A program made the translations under genes and the position numbers. The notes beneath the pieces are model-generated. The model was given only the letters and a program-made list of their open reading frames with translations, did no database searches and was not told where the DNA came from. From Thermomonas sp. (GTDB lineage Bacteria > Pseudomonadota > Gammaproteobacteria > Xanthomonadales > Xanthomonadaceae), in contig NZ_JAQSDO010000008.1 in the NCBI RefSeq assembly GCF_029945965.1, forward strand, positions 318,879-382,878: a stretch of DNA of 64,000 bases, given 5' to 3'. Shown here piece by piece: positions 1-8,860 of the stretch; position 1 is the first letter of the stretch, and every line of letters begins with the position of its first letter.

Positions 1-1
1 C

Positions 2-634
2 AGCGACGAGCAGACACGGCGTGTATTACGTAATCACCAAAAGCAGATTGCGCAGTTTGTACATGCGCAGATGCAGCAGCACTATTGGGAAGACGATGGG
101 GGAGGCTACGACGTACGGATCAGCAAGGGCTATACCGAGCTGAAGCAGAGTGCTTATACGCATGCCGTCAAGGAAGCTCCTGCCGACTACCGCGTGTCGC
201 CTGCCGACAAGAGCAACATGGCGAAATACTTGTTCACCGGCTTCGAACGGTGCCTGTACACGGTGCAGAAATTCGATTCAGAGGCGGAACGCAAACTCGC
301 CGTCATCCTGGATCGTGATGCCTTGAAGTGGTTCAAGCCTGCGAAAAGCCAGTTCCAGATCTTCTATCGCCAAGGCGCAGATCATCTCGAATACCAGCCG
401 GACTTTGTGGCAGAAACGAAAGACGCGATCTACATGCTCGAGCCAAAAGCCAGCAACCAGATGGAAGACTCGGTTGTTTTGGCAAAGAAAGAATCCGCAA
501 TTGAGTGGTGCACAAATGCATCAGAATATGCACTGGCGAATGGCGGCAAACCGTGGAGTTACGTGCTGATTCCGCACGACGAAATAGCGGGTAACTTCAC
601 GCTCTCTGGATTGGTAGCCCGGTTTCGAGGGTGA
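2..634 (+). CDS. Type III-like restriction endonuclease, C-terminal part (5' truncated by window edge)
   Basis: The reading frame is open from the first bases of the window to its stop, so only about the last 210 residues are present. The visible part contains a PD-(D/E)xK nuclease signature: a PDF triad in YQPDFVAETK followed by EPKA 18 residues later. This arrangement is typical of the C-terminal nuclease domain of Res subunits of type III restriction enzymes and of related DEAD/DEAH helicase-nuclease proteins. The ATPase motor would lie upstream, outside the window, as would any partner methylase. It is followed by a bidirectional terminator. The Res assignment is moderately sure; the partial state is certain. 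Confidence 0.7.
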   Translation, partial: SDEQTRRVLRNHQKQIAQFVHAQMQQHYWEDDGGGYDVRISKGYTELKQSAYTHAVKEAPADYRVSPADKSNMAKYLFTGFERCLYTVQKFDSEAERKLAVILDRDALKWFKPAKSQFQIFYRQGADHLEYQPDFVAETKDAIYMLEPKASNQMEDSVVLAKKESAIEWCTNASEYALANGGKPWSYVLIPHDEIAGNFTLSGLVARFRG

Positions 635-720
635 ATGAGGTAGATGTCACTCCCAGGGAGTGAATGGGCTGAAAGAGTGGGCTGCTCAAGTGGGTCAAGT
701 GCAGCAGGTTCGACGCAAAG

Positions 721-747
721 AAAACGCCCGGCCTGAGCCGGGCGTTT
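721..747. terminator. Bidirectional intrinsic terminator
   Basis: An 8-bp perfect stem (CGCCCGGC / GCCGGGCG, arms 725-732 and 737-744) with a CTGA tetraloop is flanked by AAAA on the left and TTT on the right. It can therefore stop transcription from either side. It lies between the restriction gene (+) and the Ax21 gene (-), which converge here. Confidence 0.85.
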
Positions 748-809
748 GGTCATTGCAGTGGGGGAGGGCCTGCAACAACCGTTGATACGCCTGACAGCGC
801 GCATCAAGT

Positions 810-838
810 CAGAAGGCTTAGTCCTCCAGAAGGCTTAG
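810..838. repeat. 17-bp tandem duplication covering the Ax21 stop codon
   Basis: The 12-mer CAGAAGGCTTAG occurs at 810-821 and again at 827-838, separated by TCCTC. The second copy contains the stop codon of the Ax21 gene (TAA on the minus strand) and its last bases. The first copy repeats the same end in the 3' untranslated region. Confidence 0.8.
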
Positions 839-1407
839 AAGGTCAGGCGCGGGCCGACCATCCACTGGGTGTCGCCGCCGTTGGCGATCTTGACGTCGGC
901 AGCCACGCCCCAGCTCTGGTTGAACTTCACCTGTCCGCCCAGACGGCCATAGACATCGCCGTTGTAGTTCTTGCCGTCTTCGTAGCCGAGCATCGCGTAG
1001 CCCTCGAGCTTCGGTGCCAGTGAGGCCCGCACGCCGCCTTCAACGCTGTAGCCATCGACCTTCACTCCGCCGCCGGCGTTGAGCTTGTCATAGGCCACGT
1101 TGGCGACCAGATCGGTCTTCGGCGAAATTGGCTTGTTGTAGCCAACGCCAACGCGCCACTGGTCGAAGTCCACGCTCGAGCCCTTGATGGTCTGGTTGGC
1201 GTAGTTGCCGAAGATGTGCACGTTCGGGTGCACCGCAACCGAGCCGTTCAGGCCCCAGCCGTCGGCATTGCCGCTGTTGGTGTTGGTGTAGACGTAGTTG
1301 CCTTGCACGTAATTGTAGGAAATGCCGTCGGCAGCAGAGGCCGCGAACGGCAGGGCGCAGGCCAGCGCGAGCGCAGAAAGTTTGATCAGGGCGGGGGAAT
1401 GCTTCAT
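835..1407 (-). CDS. Ax21 family outer-membrane beta-barrel protein
   Basis: A 190-residue exported protein. The signal peptide is clear: a basic N-terminus, then a hydrophobic core ending in FAASAA, with the mature protein starting near ADGISYNYV. The rest is made of alternating beta-strand pattern (GYSVEGGVR, VAADVKIANG) and ends in an aromatic residue (GPRLTF), as outer-membrane barrels do. Motifs such as SYNYVQGNYV, VAVHPNVHIFGNYANQ and WMVGPRLTF are the family signature of Xanthomonas Ax21, once proposed as a quorum factor and now seen as an outer-membrane/vesicle protein. The ATG at 1407 is chosen over the longer frame because the signal peptide starts there and a GAGG sits upstream. The stop codon lies in a short tandem repeat. 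Confidence 0.85.
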   Translation of the reverse strand: MKHSPALIKLSALALACALPFAASAADGISYNYVQGNYVYTNTNSGNADGWGLNGSVAVHPNVHIFGNYANQTIKGSSVDFDQWRVGVGYNKPISPKTDLVANVAYDKLNAGGGVKVDGYSVEGGVRASLAPKLEGYAMLGYEDGKNYNGDVYGRLGGQVKFNQSWGVAADVKIANGGDTQWMVGPRLTF

Positions 1408-1557
1408 GGGGGAACGCCTCGTTGTTGTTATGTGGTCACGGCGGAACCATTGCAGTTCGTCGTGGCGCGCATTGTGTCGAGGTGCCCGCAACCGGCGCTG
1501 AATCCGGAACCGGCCGGTACAGGAACTATTCGGGATCTGTCATGTCGTAGTGCGCGC

Positions 1558-2037
1558 TTAACTGCTGCCGGAAAACCCCAACTGCCGCCAGGCTTCGAAC
1601 ACCACCACCGCCACCGTGTTGGACAGATTCAGGCTGCGGTTGTGTGGACGCATCGGCAGGCGCAGGCGCTGCGCTTCAGGAATCGCGTCGAACACGTCCT
1701 GCGGCAGGCCGCTGGTTTCGCTGCCGAACAGGAATACATCACCATCGCGATAGGCCGGCGCATCGAAGCGCTGCATGCCGCGGGTGGACAAGGCGAACAC
1801 GCGCGGCGCCGCGCCATTTGCGCTTTCAATTGCTGCAAGCGTGGCCGGCAGGTTGTCGTGGACCTGCATCGGTGCGAACTCGTGGTAATCCAGACCGGCG
1901 CGACGCAGCTGGCGGTCATCGATGTCGAAGCCCAGTGGGCGCACCAGATGCAGTTGCGCGCCGGTATTTGCGCACAGGCGGATCACGTTGCCGGTATTGG
2001 GCGGGATTTCCGGGCGATGCAGGATCACATGGAACAT
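1558..2037 (-). CDS. trmL: tRNA (cytidine(34)-2'-O)-methyltransferase
   Basis: A SPOUT-class RNA methyltransferase of 159 residues, the usual length for TrmL. It 2'-O-methylates the wobble base of tRNA-Leu isoacceptors using S-adenosylmethionine. The SPOUT motifs are all visible: N-terminal [18 protein letters not shown], the middle FGSETSGLP glycine loop, and the C-terminal knot segment [20 protein letters not shown]. It starts 12 bases after the stop of the upstream SDR gene on the same strand, so the two are probably cotranscribed. A CAGGTGA ribosome site precedes the ATG. Confidence 0.9.
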   Translation of the reverse strand: MFHVILHRPEIPPNTGNVIRLCANTGAQLHLVRPLGFDIDDRQLRRAGLDYHEFAPMQVHDNLPATLAAIESANGAAPRVFALSTRGMQRFDAPAYRDGDVFLFGSETSGLPQDVFDAIPEAQRLRLPMRPHNRSLNLSNTVAVVVFEAWRQLGFSGSS

Positions 2038-2049
2038 GGATTCACCTGT

Positions 2050-2769
2050 TCACCACGGCAGCGGGTTGCCGCACCAGTCGAGGAAGTGGCCCGAATCTTT
2101 GAGCGTTGCGGCATCGATGACCTGCAGCAGGCCGCGCGCGGAATCGTCGCTGTCGACGGTGGCGCTGGCGCCACCCATTGCGGTCTGCACCCAGCCCGGA
2201 TGCAACGCAAGCACGACGATGCCGCGTGCACGCAGGGCATGCGCAAGCTCCACGGTCAGCATGTTCTGCGCGGCCTTGCTGCTGCAGTAGCTGGGCGAGC
2301 GGAATTCGCTGCAACGCTCGAGCGAACCCATCACCGAACTCAGGTTGGCGATGTGCGCGCCATCCGCCAGCAAGGGCGCCAGCGCCTGGCTAAGCATGAA
2401 CGGGCCGATTGCGTTGATGCGGAAACTGTCTTCGAGGATCGCCGGATCAATGTGGCCGAAGCGCTCGCCAGAATGCAGCACGCCGGCGTTGTTGATGAGC
2501 AGGTCGATGCGGCTCGGCCCTGCATCGGTTCGTTCGCCCAGCACCAGTGGCAGTTCGCGGACGAACTCCATGCGCGATTTTTCGTTTGCGAGATCCAGCG
2601 GCAAGACGTGCAGGCGGCCGGGGAATTCGCCGGCTAGCGTGTTGAGCGCGGTCGCCTTGCCGGGTTGCCTGCAACTGGCGATCACATGCTCGCCGTGTTC
2701 CAGCAACAGACGAGCGAAAGCCAACCCGAGACCACGGTTGGCACCAGTGACAAGGCAATGGCGATGCAT
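2050..2769 (-). CDS. SDR family oxidoreductase
   Basis: A classical short-chain dehydrogenase/reductase of 239 residues. The N-terminal cofactor loop TGANRGLG (residues 8-15), the NNAG motif and the active-site pattern YCSSK (Tyr and Lys four apart) after an SSV serine are all present. NAD(P) dependence is inferred from the fold; the substrate is unknown. Overall shape resembles the CsgA/sniffer carbonyl-reductase branch. The ATG at 2769 is preceded by GGAG at good spacing, which supports this start over the longer open frame. It heads a probable two-gene unit with trmL and is divergent from an M16 peptidase gene. Confidence 0.85.
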   Translation of the reverse strand: MHRHCLVTGANRGLGLAFARLLLEHGEHVIASCRQPGKATALNTLAGEFPGRLHVLPLDLANEKSRMEFVRELPLVLGERTDAGPSRIDLLINNAGVLHSGERFGHIDPAILEDSFRINAIGPFMLSQALAPLLADGAHIANLSSVMGSLERCSEFRSPSYCSSKAAQNMLTVELAHALRARGIVVLALHPGWVQTAMGGASATVDSDDSARGLLQVIDAATLKDSGHFLDWCGNPLPW

Positions 2770-2779
2770 GTTGGCTCCA

Positions 2780-2795
2780 GGCAGGACTTCCTGCC
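2780..2795. promoter_or_regulatory. Inverted repeat in the divergent SDR / M16 intergenic region
   Basis: GGCAGG-ACTT-CCTGCC is a perfect 6-bp dyad placed 11 bases upstream of the SDR start and 66 bases upstream of the M16 start. It overlaps the SDR leader, so it could be an operator or simply an mRNA hairpin. No clear -35/-10 pair could be assigned next to it. Confidence 0.35.
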
Positions 2796-2860
2796 TAGTG
2801 TATCCAGCCGGCGCTAGCGTTAGCATTGAAAGTCTTGTTCCCCGACTTCTGGAGTTGCGC

Positions 2861-5752
2861 ATGCGTCTGTTCCGACCCACTGCCCTTGCCCTCGCCCTGT
2901 CCACCGCCTTGGTGGCCGGCGTGCATGCGCCAGCCGCGATTGCCGCAAACGCTACTGCAGGAACCATCGCGGAAGCCACTGCGGGCGCTAGCGCCCGAGC
3001 TGGTGCGATCGACATTGCCACCGACACGTTCACCCTGCCAAACGGCCTGATCGTGATCGTGCACACCGACCGCAAGGCGCCGATTGTCGCGGTCAACATC
3101 TGGTACCACGTCGGCAGCAAGGACGAACCGAAGGGCAAGACCGGCTTCGCCCACTTGTTCGAACACCTGATGTTCAACGGGTCGGAAAATCATCCCGGCG
3201 AATACTTCGCGCCCTTCGAAAAAGCCGGCGTGTCAGAGATCAATGGCAACACCTGGCTGGATCGCACCCAATATTTCGAGACCGTGCCGACCACCGCGCT
3301 GGACATGGCGTTGTGGATGGAGTCCGACCGCATGGGCCACCTGCTTGGCGCGATCGACCAGAAGACCCTGGACGAGCAGCGTGGCGTGGTCCAGAACGAG
3401 AAGCGGCAGGGCGAGAACCAGCCCTATGGACGCGTTGGCGAACTGGAACTTGCCGATACGTATCCCGCCAACCATCCCTATCACCACGACACCATCGGTT
3501 CGATGGCCGACCTCGATGCGGCCTCGCTGGATGACGTCAAGACCTGGTTCCGCGACTACTACGGCGCGGCCAACACGGTGTTGATCCTGTCGGGAGACAT
3601 CGACGTAGCCACCGCCAAGGCGAAGGTGCTGAAGTACTTCGGCGACATTCCAGCTGGCCCGCCGGTGGCGCGTCAGGCGCATTGGGCCGCGCCGCGCACG
3701 GTATCCACCCGCGCCAGCATGGACGACGTGGTTGCGCAAACACGTGTCATGCGCGAGTGGAACATTCCTGCGCGCAGCGAGCGCGATTTCACCCTGCTCG
3801 ACCTTGCCGCCGATATCCTGGGTGGTGGCAAGACCTCGCGGCTGTACCAGCGCCTGGTCTACCAGGACAAGCTGGTCGACAGCATCAGTGCCAGCGCCAG
3901 TCCGTTTGAACTGGGCAGCCAGTTCGAGATCCAGGCCGACGTGAAGAAGGATGCCGATCCTGCCAAGGTTGAAGCCGCGATTGCCGATGAGCTTCAGAAA
4001 TTCCTGAGCGCGGGTCCGACCGCCGATGAACTCGAGCGCGTGCAGGTGCGTAACCGCGCCGGCATGATTCGCGGTTTGGAAAGTGCTTTGGGCAAGGCGC
4101 AAATCCTCGGCGAGAGCACGCTCTACCTGGGTGGCCCCGATGGCTGGAAGCGCAGCTACGCCTGGAACCAGGAGGCCAAGCCTGCCGACGTGCAGGCAGC
4201 GGCGAAGAAATGGCTCAGCCAGGGCGACTACACGCTGACCGTGGTGCCGACCAAGACCGCGCCGAAGCAGCAGGAAATTGCTGGCCTGCCGGCGTCAAAG
4301 GATCGTCCGGCGAACATCCCCGGCCAGCCCACCGCGCAGTTCAAGACCGTGGAAACCGATCTTGATCGTAGCAAGGGTGTGCCCGCGGTCACCTCGTACC
4401 CCGACCTGACTTTCCCGAAGGTCGAGCGCGGCCGCCTCGCCAACGGGATTGAAGTCGTGCTGGCCGAGCGCCACACGGTGCCGACCATAAGTCTTGGCCT
4501 GCAGTTCGATGCCGGCTATGCGGCGGATGCTGGCAGCAAGCTGGGCACGGCGAGCTTCACCACCTCGATGCTCGATGAAGGCACCACCAGCCTGGATTCG
4601 GTGCAAATTGCAGAGCGCCGCGAGCGGCTCGGCATGGGTCTGTCCACTGGCTGCGGGTTGGATGCGTGCACCGCCAGTGCGAATATCCTGACCGCGAACC
4701 TGACGCCGTCGCTGGCGCTGCTGGGCGATGTGGTGCGCAACCCGGCGTTCCGCGAGGCCGACATCGAGCGCGTGCGCGCGCAGTGGATCGCCGGCATTGC
4801 CCAGGAAAAATCGCAGCCGATCGGGATCGCGCTGCGCACGCTGCCACCGCTGCTGTTCGGCGCCGGCCATCCGTATGCGATCCCGTTCACCGGCAGTGGC
4901 ACCGAGGCATCGATCAAGTCACTGACCGCCGCCGATCTGCGTGCATGGCAAGCGGCATGGCTGCGCCCTGACAATGTGCGCATCCTGGTTGCCGGCGACA
5001 CCACGTTGCCGGAGATCACCCGCCAGCTGGAGGTGGTGTTCGGCAACTGGAAGGCCCCGGCGACGGCAAAGGGCCACAAGACCCTGCCGCACGTCGCCGA
5101 CCAGGCGTCGCCGCGGGTGTTCCTGATCGACAAGCCCGGCGCGCAGCAGTCGCTGATCCTTGCCGGTGAGCTGGCACCACCGACATCCGCGCCCAACGAC
5201 TTGCAGATCCAGACCATGAACGGTGCGTTCGGCGGGGCGTTCACCTCGCGCCTGAACATGAACCTGCGTGAAGAAAAGCACTGGGCCTACGGCGCGTTCA
5301 GCTTCGCCCAGCCGGCACTGGGCCAGCGTCCGTACATGCTCTATGCGCCGGTGCAGACCGACAAGACCGCCGAATCAGTCGCCGAGATGCTGAAGGAAGT
5401 GAAGGCGGTCAATGCCGACCGTCCGCTGACCAGCGCCGAGATCGCCAAGATCAAGGACGGCAGCGTGCGCAGCCTGCCGGGTGCATACGAAACCGCCGGT
5501 GCGGTGCTTGGCGCGCTCCAGGCCAATGCGCTGTACGGCCGCCCCGACGATTACGTGACGACCCTCAAGCAGCGCACCGAAGCGCAGACCGACGAAGAGG
5601 TCAGGGCCGCGACCAAGCAGGTGATCCGGGCCGACCCGCTGACTTGGGTGATCGTTGGTGACCTGTCGAAGATCGAGGCTGGGGTGCGCGCGCTCGACCT
5701 GGGCAAGGTCAGCGTAATCGATGCCGACGGCAAGCCGGTCGAGGGTCGCTGA
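2861..5752 (+). CDS. Exported M16 family zinc metallopeptidase (first tandem copy)
   Basis: A 963-residue insulinase/pitrilysin-type peptidase with a signal peptide ending in AAIAANA, so it acts in the periplasm or outside the cell. The inverted zinc motif HLFEH (residues 98-102) and the downstream glutamate near NEKR (about residue 180) are intact, giving a predicted active metalloprotease. Two M16 halves are present; the second half begins around the PDLTFPKVERGRLANG segment and lacks HxxEH, as is usual. An ATG with GGAG 6 bases upstream fixes the start. Compared with the next gene it has about 16 extra Ala/Gly/Thr-rich residues just after the signal peptide. The pair arose by tandem duplication. 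Confidence 0.9.
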   Translation: MRLFRPTALALALSTALVAGVHAPAAIAANATAGTIAEATAGASARAGAIDIATDTFTLPNGLIVIVHTDRKAPIVAVNIWYHVGSKDEPKGKTGFAHLFEHLMFNGSENHPGEYFAPFEKAGVSEINGNTWLDRTQYFETVPTTALDMALWMESDRMGHLLGAIDQKTLDEQRGVVQNEKRQGENQPYGRVGELELADTYPANHPYHHDTIGSMADLDAASLDDVKTWFRDYYGAANTVLILSGDIDVATAKAKVLKYFGDIPAGPPVARQAHWAAPRTVSTRASMDDVVAQTRVMREWNIPARSERDFTLLDLAADILGGGKTSRLYQRLVYQDKLVDSISASASPFELGSQFEIQADVKKDADPAKVEAAIADELQKFLSAGPTADELERVQVRNRAGMIRGLESALGKAQILGESTLYLGGPDGWKRSYAWNQEAKPADVQAAAKKWLSQGDYTLTVVPTKTAPKQQEIAGLPASKDRPANIPGQPTAQFKTVETDLDRSKGVPAVTSYPDLTFPKVERGRLANGIEVVLAERHTVPTISLGLQFDAGYAADAGSKLGTASFTTSMLDEGTTSLDSVQIAERRERLGMGLSTGCGLDACTASANILTANLTPSLALLGDVVRNPAFREADIERVRAQWIAGIAQEKSQPIGIALRTLPPLLFGAGHPYAIPFTGSGTEASIKSLTAADLRAWQAAWLRPDNVRILVAGDTTLPEITRQLEVVFGNWKAPATAKGHKTLPHVADQASPRVFLIDKPGAQQSLILAGELAPPTSAPNDLQIQTMNGAFGGAFTSRLNMNLREEKHWAYGAFSFAQPALGQRPYMLYAPVQTDKTAESVAEMLKEVKAVNADRPLTSAEIAKIKDGSVRSLPGAYETAGAVLGALQANALYGRPDDYVTTLKQRTEAQTDEEVRAATKQVIRADPLTWVIVGDLSKIEAGVRALDLGKVSVIDADGKPVEGR

Positions 5753-5769
5753 TTCATCTATCGCACGAG

Positions 5770-5798
5770 CCGGGGCCAGCCATTGGCCCCGGTTGTTT
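5770..5798 (+). terminator. Intrinsic terminator after the first M16 gene
   Basis: A 9-bp perfect stem CCGGGGCCA / TGGCCCCGG with a GCCAT loop is followed by TTGTTT. It separates the two M16 genes, so the second copy probably has its own promoter. Confidence 0.75.
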
Positions 5799-5838
5799 CA
5801 TTCCGGAATGAAGGTTGCGGGAGTTCCGCGGAACTCCC
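5799..5838. repeat. Pair of perfect palindromes between the M16 copies
   Basis: CATTCCGGAATG (5799-5810) is a perfect 12-bp palindrome. Eight bases later GGGAGTTCCGCGGAACTCCC (5819-5838) is a perfect 20-bp palindrome. Both share the TTCCGsGGAA core. No T-run follows, and they sit about 80 bases upstream of the second M16 start. They could be an operator for a dimeric regulator or a mobile palindromic unit. Confidence 0.6.
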
Positions 5839-5917
5839 GGAATGGCTTCAACGAAATGCTCCGAATTGGCACGGGGGTTAGTATCTCCAGTCTTTGCTGT
5901 CTGATCTGGAGTCCTGC

Positions 5918-8755
5918 ATGCCTGTGTTCCGTCCTGCTGTCCTTGCCCTTGCCCTGACCACCGCACTGGCCGGCTCCGTTGTCGCACCCGCGGCGATTGC
6001 CGCCAATGCGCCGGTCGTCGACATCGCCTATGACACGTTTACCCTGCCCAACGGGCTGACCGTGATCGTGCATACCGACCGCAAGGCTCCGATCGTGGCG
6101 GTCAACATCTGGTACCACGTCGGTAGCAAGGACGAACCCAGCGGACGCAGCGGCTTCGCACACCTGTTCGAGCACCTGATGTTCAACGGTTCGGAAAACC
6201 ATCCGGGCGAATATTTCGCCCCGTTCAAGCAGGTCGGCGTGACCGGCCAGAACGGCACCACCAATTCCGACCGCACCAATTATTTCGAAAATGTGCCGAC
6301 CACCGCGCTGGACATGGCGCTGTGGATGGAGTCCGACCGCATGGGCCACCTGCTTGGCGCGATCGACCAGAAGACCCTGGACGAGCAGCGCGGCGTGGTC
6401 CAGAACGAGAAGCGGCAGGGCCAGAACCAGCCCTACGGCCAGGTCTGGGACGCGCTGGGCAAGGCCATGTATCCGGTTGGGCATCCGTACCACCACAGCA
6501 CCATTGGCTCGATGAACGATCTGAACGCGGCCAAGCTCGACGACGTCAAGAACTGGTTCCGCAGCTGGTACGGCCCGAACAATGCGGTGCTGGTACTGGC
6601 CGGCGACATCGACCTGGCCACTGCCAAGGCCAAGGCCACCGAGTATTTCGGCGATATCCCGGCCAGCCCGAGCATGGCCCAGCCGAAGATTGATGTTGCT
6701 GCGCACACCACCGACACCCGCGCCGAGATGATCGACAGCGTGCCGCAGTCGCGCATCTACCGGATGTGGAACGTGGCCGAATTCGGCCATGCCGACCTCG
6801 ACCGCCTGCAGGTATTCGCGCGAATCCTGGGCGGCGGCAAGTCTTCGCGCCTGGACAAGCGCCTGGTGCATCAGGACAAGCTGGTCGACAGCGTCGGCAG
6901 CGGCGCCTATGGCTCGCAGCTGGGCTCGAACTTCCTGATCACCGCCGACGTCAAGCAGGGCGTGGACGTGGCCAAGGTCGAGGCGATTATTGATGAAGAG
7001 CTGAAGAAGCTGCTCAAGGATGGCCCGACCCAGGATGAAGTCGACCGCGCCCGCACGGTGATCATGGCCGGCTGGATCCGTGGCGTGGAGCGTATCGGCG
7101 GGTTCGGCGGCAAGGCCGATGCGCTGGCCGAGTGCGCAACCTATACCGGAAATCCGGGCTGTTTCCGCGACAGCCTGAAGACCCTGGACGATGTCACCGC
7201 CGCCAACCTGCGCGCCACCGGCAATACCTGGCTGGGCGCGGGCAAGGGCAGCCACACCTTGGTGGTGAACCCGGGCAAGCGTGTTGAAGTCGCCGAAGAC
7301 CCGGCTGGCACCCCACCGCTGTTCAAGTTGCCGGCGGTGGATTCCAAGTACAAGACGGTCGCCAGCGACGTGGACCGCAGCAAGGGCGTGCCGGTTACGA
7401 CGAGCTTTCCCGACCTCATATTCCCCAGCCTGCAGCGCGCCACCCTGACCAACGGCACCCAGGTGATCCTGGCCGAGCGCCATGACATCCCGGTGGTGCA
7501 GATGAGCTACCAGTTCCAGGGCGGCTATGCAGCAGACCCCGCCGGCAAGCAGGGCATCGCCAGTTTCAGCAGCTCGCTGATGGACGAAGGCGCGGGCAAC
7601 CTGGACGCACTCGCGTTCGCCGACCGTGCCGAATCGCTGGGTGCCAACCTCGGCGCCGGTGCCTCGCTGGACAACAGCAGCGCCTACCTATCCGCACTTC
7701 GCGAAAATCTCGACCCGTCGGTGGCGCTGTTCGCAGACATGCTGCGCAAGCCGCGCTTCGAGCAGAACGACATTGATCGGGTCAAGGGTCAGTGGATCGC
7801 CGGCATCAAGCAGGAAAAGGCGCAGCCCAACGGCATGGCCTCGCGCGTGCTGCCTGGCCTGTTGTACGGCGCTGGCCATCCGTATGCCACCCCGATGAGC
7901 GGAACCGGCACCGAAGTTTCCATCGCCAAGCTGACCCGCAAGGAGTTGGTCGCGTTCCAGGACCAGGCGATCCAGCCGCAGGGCGCCACCCTGGTGGTGG
8001 TCGGTGACACCACCCTTGCGGACATCGTGCCGGTGCTGAACAAGCATTTCGGCGATTGGAAGGCCACCGCGGCGGCGGCGACGGCGACGACAATCCCTGA
8101 AGTCGCCGGCAAGACCAGCCCGCGCGTGTTCCTGATCGACCAGCCGGGCGGGGTGCAGGCGAATATCTTTGCCGCCGAACTCGTGCCGTCGAGCAAGGAT
8201 GCCAGCGCCACCGTGTTCGACATGGCCAACATGGTGATCGGTGGCGACTTCACCGCGCGCCTGAACATGAACCTGCGCGAGGACAAGCACTGGTCGTACG
8301 GCGCCCGCAGCGGTGCCGGCGGCGCGGTTGGCCAGCGCATCTGGCGGGTCAGTGCGCCGGTACAAATCGACAAGACCGGCGAGTCGGTGGCCGAGATCAA
8401 GCGCGAGCTCGACGCGTACACCAGCGGCAAGCAGGGCGCCACCGCGGATGAGCTGCAGCGCATGCAGAAGATCCTGACCCTGAGCCTGCCGGGTGCCTAC
8501 GAGACTGCGGCTTCGGTGATGGGCACGATTGCCAGCAACGTGCTGTATGACCGTCCAGACAACTACGTGTTCCAGCGCAAGGCGGAGATCGAAGGCATGA
8601 CCACGGCACAGGTGGATGCCGCAGCCAAGACCCTCGACCCGAAGGCACTGACCTGGGTGATCGTGGGCGATGTGTCCAAGATCGAGCAACCGATTCGCGC
8701 GCTGAAGCTGGGCCCGGTGCAGGTGATCGACGCCGACGGCAACGTCAAGAAGTAA
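5918..8755 (+). CDS. Exported M16 family zinc metallopeptidase (second tandem copy)
   Basis: A 945-residue paralogue of the preceding gene, near-identical over the catalytic stretch. It has a signal peptide (hydrophobic core ending in AAIAANA), HLFEH at residues 82-86 and the downstream QNEKR glutamate. The second M16 half begins near PDLIFPSLQRATL. Divergence from the first copy is greatest around residues 108-120 (FKQVGVTGQNG against FEKAGVSEING), next to the active-site cleft, so the two may differ in specificity. The ATG at 5918 follows GGAG and is preferred to an upstream ATG in frame because the signal peptide begins here. Substrates of such bacterial pairs are mostly unknown. Confidence 0.9.
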   Translation: MPVFRPAVLALALTTALAGSVVAPAAIAANAPVVDIAYDTFTLPNGLTVIVHTDRKAPIVAVNIWYHVGSKDEPSGRSGFAHLFEHLMFNGSENHPGEYFAPFKQVGVTGQNGTTNSDRTNYFENVPTTALDMALWMESDRMGHLLGAIDQKTLDEQRGVVQNEKRQGQNQPYGQVWDALGKAMYPVGHPYHHSTIGSMNDLNAAKLDDVKNWFRSWYGPNNAVLVLAGDIDLATAKAKATEYFGDIPASPSMAQPKIDVAAHTTDTRAEMIDSVPQSRIYRMWNVAEFGHADLDRLQVFARILGGGKSSRLDKRLVHQDKLVDSVGSGAYGSQLGSNFLITADVKQGVDVAKVEAIIDEELKKLLKDGPTQDEVDRARTVIMAGWIRGVERIGGFGGKADALAECATYTGNPGCFRDSLKTLDDVTAANLRATGNTWLGAGKGSHTLVVNPGKRVEVAEDPAGTPPLFKLPAVDSKYKTVASDVDRSKGVPVTTSFPDLIFPSLQRATLTNGTQVILAERHDIPVVQMSYQFQGGYAADPAGKQGIASFSSSLMDEGAGNLDALAFADRAESLGANLGAGASLDNSSAYLSALRENLDPSVALFADMLRKPRFEQNDIDRVKGQWIAGIKQEKAQPNGMASRVLPGLLYGAGHPYATPMSGTGTEVSIAKLTRKELVAFQDQAIQPQGATLVVVGDTTLADIVPVLNKHFGDWKATAAAATATTIPEVAGKTSPRVFLIDQPGGVQANIFAAELVPSSKDASATVFDMANMVIGGDFTARLNMNLREDKHWSYGARSGAGGAVGQRIWRVSAPVQIDKTGESVAEIKRELDAYTSGKQGATADELQRMQKILTLSLPGAYETAASVMGTIASNVLYDRPDNYVFQRKAEIEGMTTAQVDAAAKTLDPKALTWVIVGDVSKIEQPIRALKLGPVQVIDADGNVKK

Positions 8756-8811
8756 GCCGCTGATTGCCGCCCATCGCCGCCATTAGCGGCGTGATGACGG
8801 CAACCATTAAG

Positions 8812-8844
8812 ACGCACCGAGCGACAATCCGGTGCGTTTTCTTT
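8812..8844 (+). terminator. Intrinsic terminator after the second M16 gene
   Basis: An 8-bp stem ACGCACCG / CGGTGCGT with a 10-base loop is followed by TTTTCTTT. A second GC-rich hairpin, CGCCGC-CATTA-GCGGCG, lies just upstream at 8775-8791. Together they should end transcription before the lipoprotein gene. Confidence 0.75.
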
Positions 8845-8860
8845 ATCTAAGGGGGTTCCG

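Noticed and set aside
1216..2637. A 473-codon plus-strand frame across trmL and the SDR gene
   Set aside because: Both genes below it on the minus strand have full family motifs; the plus frame does not.
2982..2997. Perfect 16-bp palindrome CGGGCGCTAGCGCCCG as an operator
   Set aside because: It lies inside the coding part of the first M16 gene, in an Ala/Gly-rich insert where GC-rich symmetry arises easily; mentioned only with the paralogue comparison.
5798..7483. A 561-codon minus-strand frame opposite the second M16 gene
   Set aside because: Shadow of a clear M16 peptidase frame; Val/Gly/His-rich composition without motifs.
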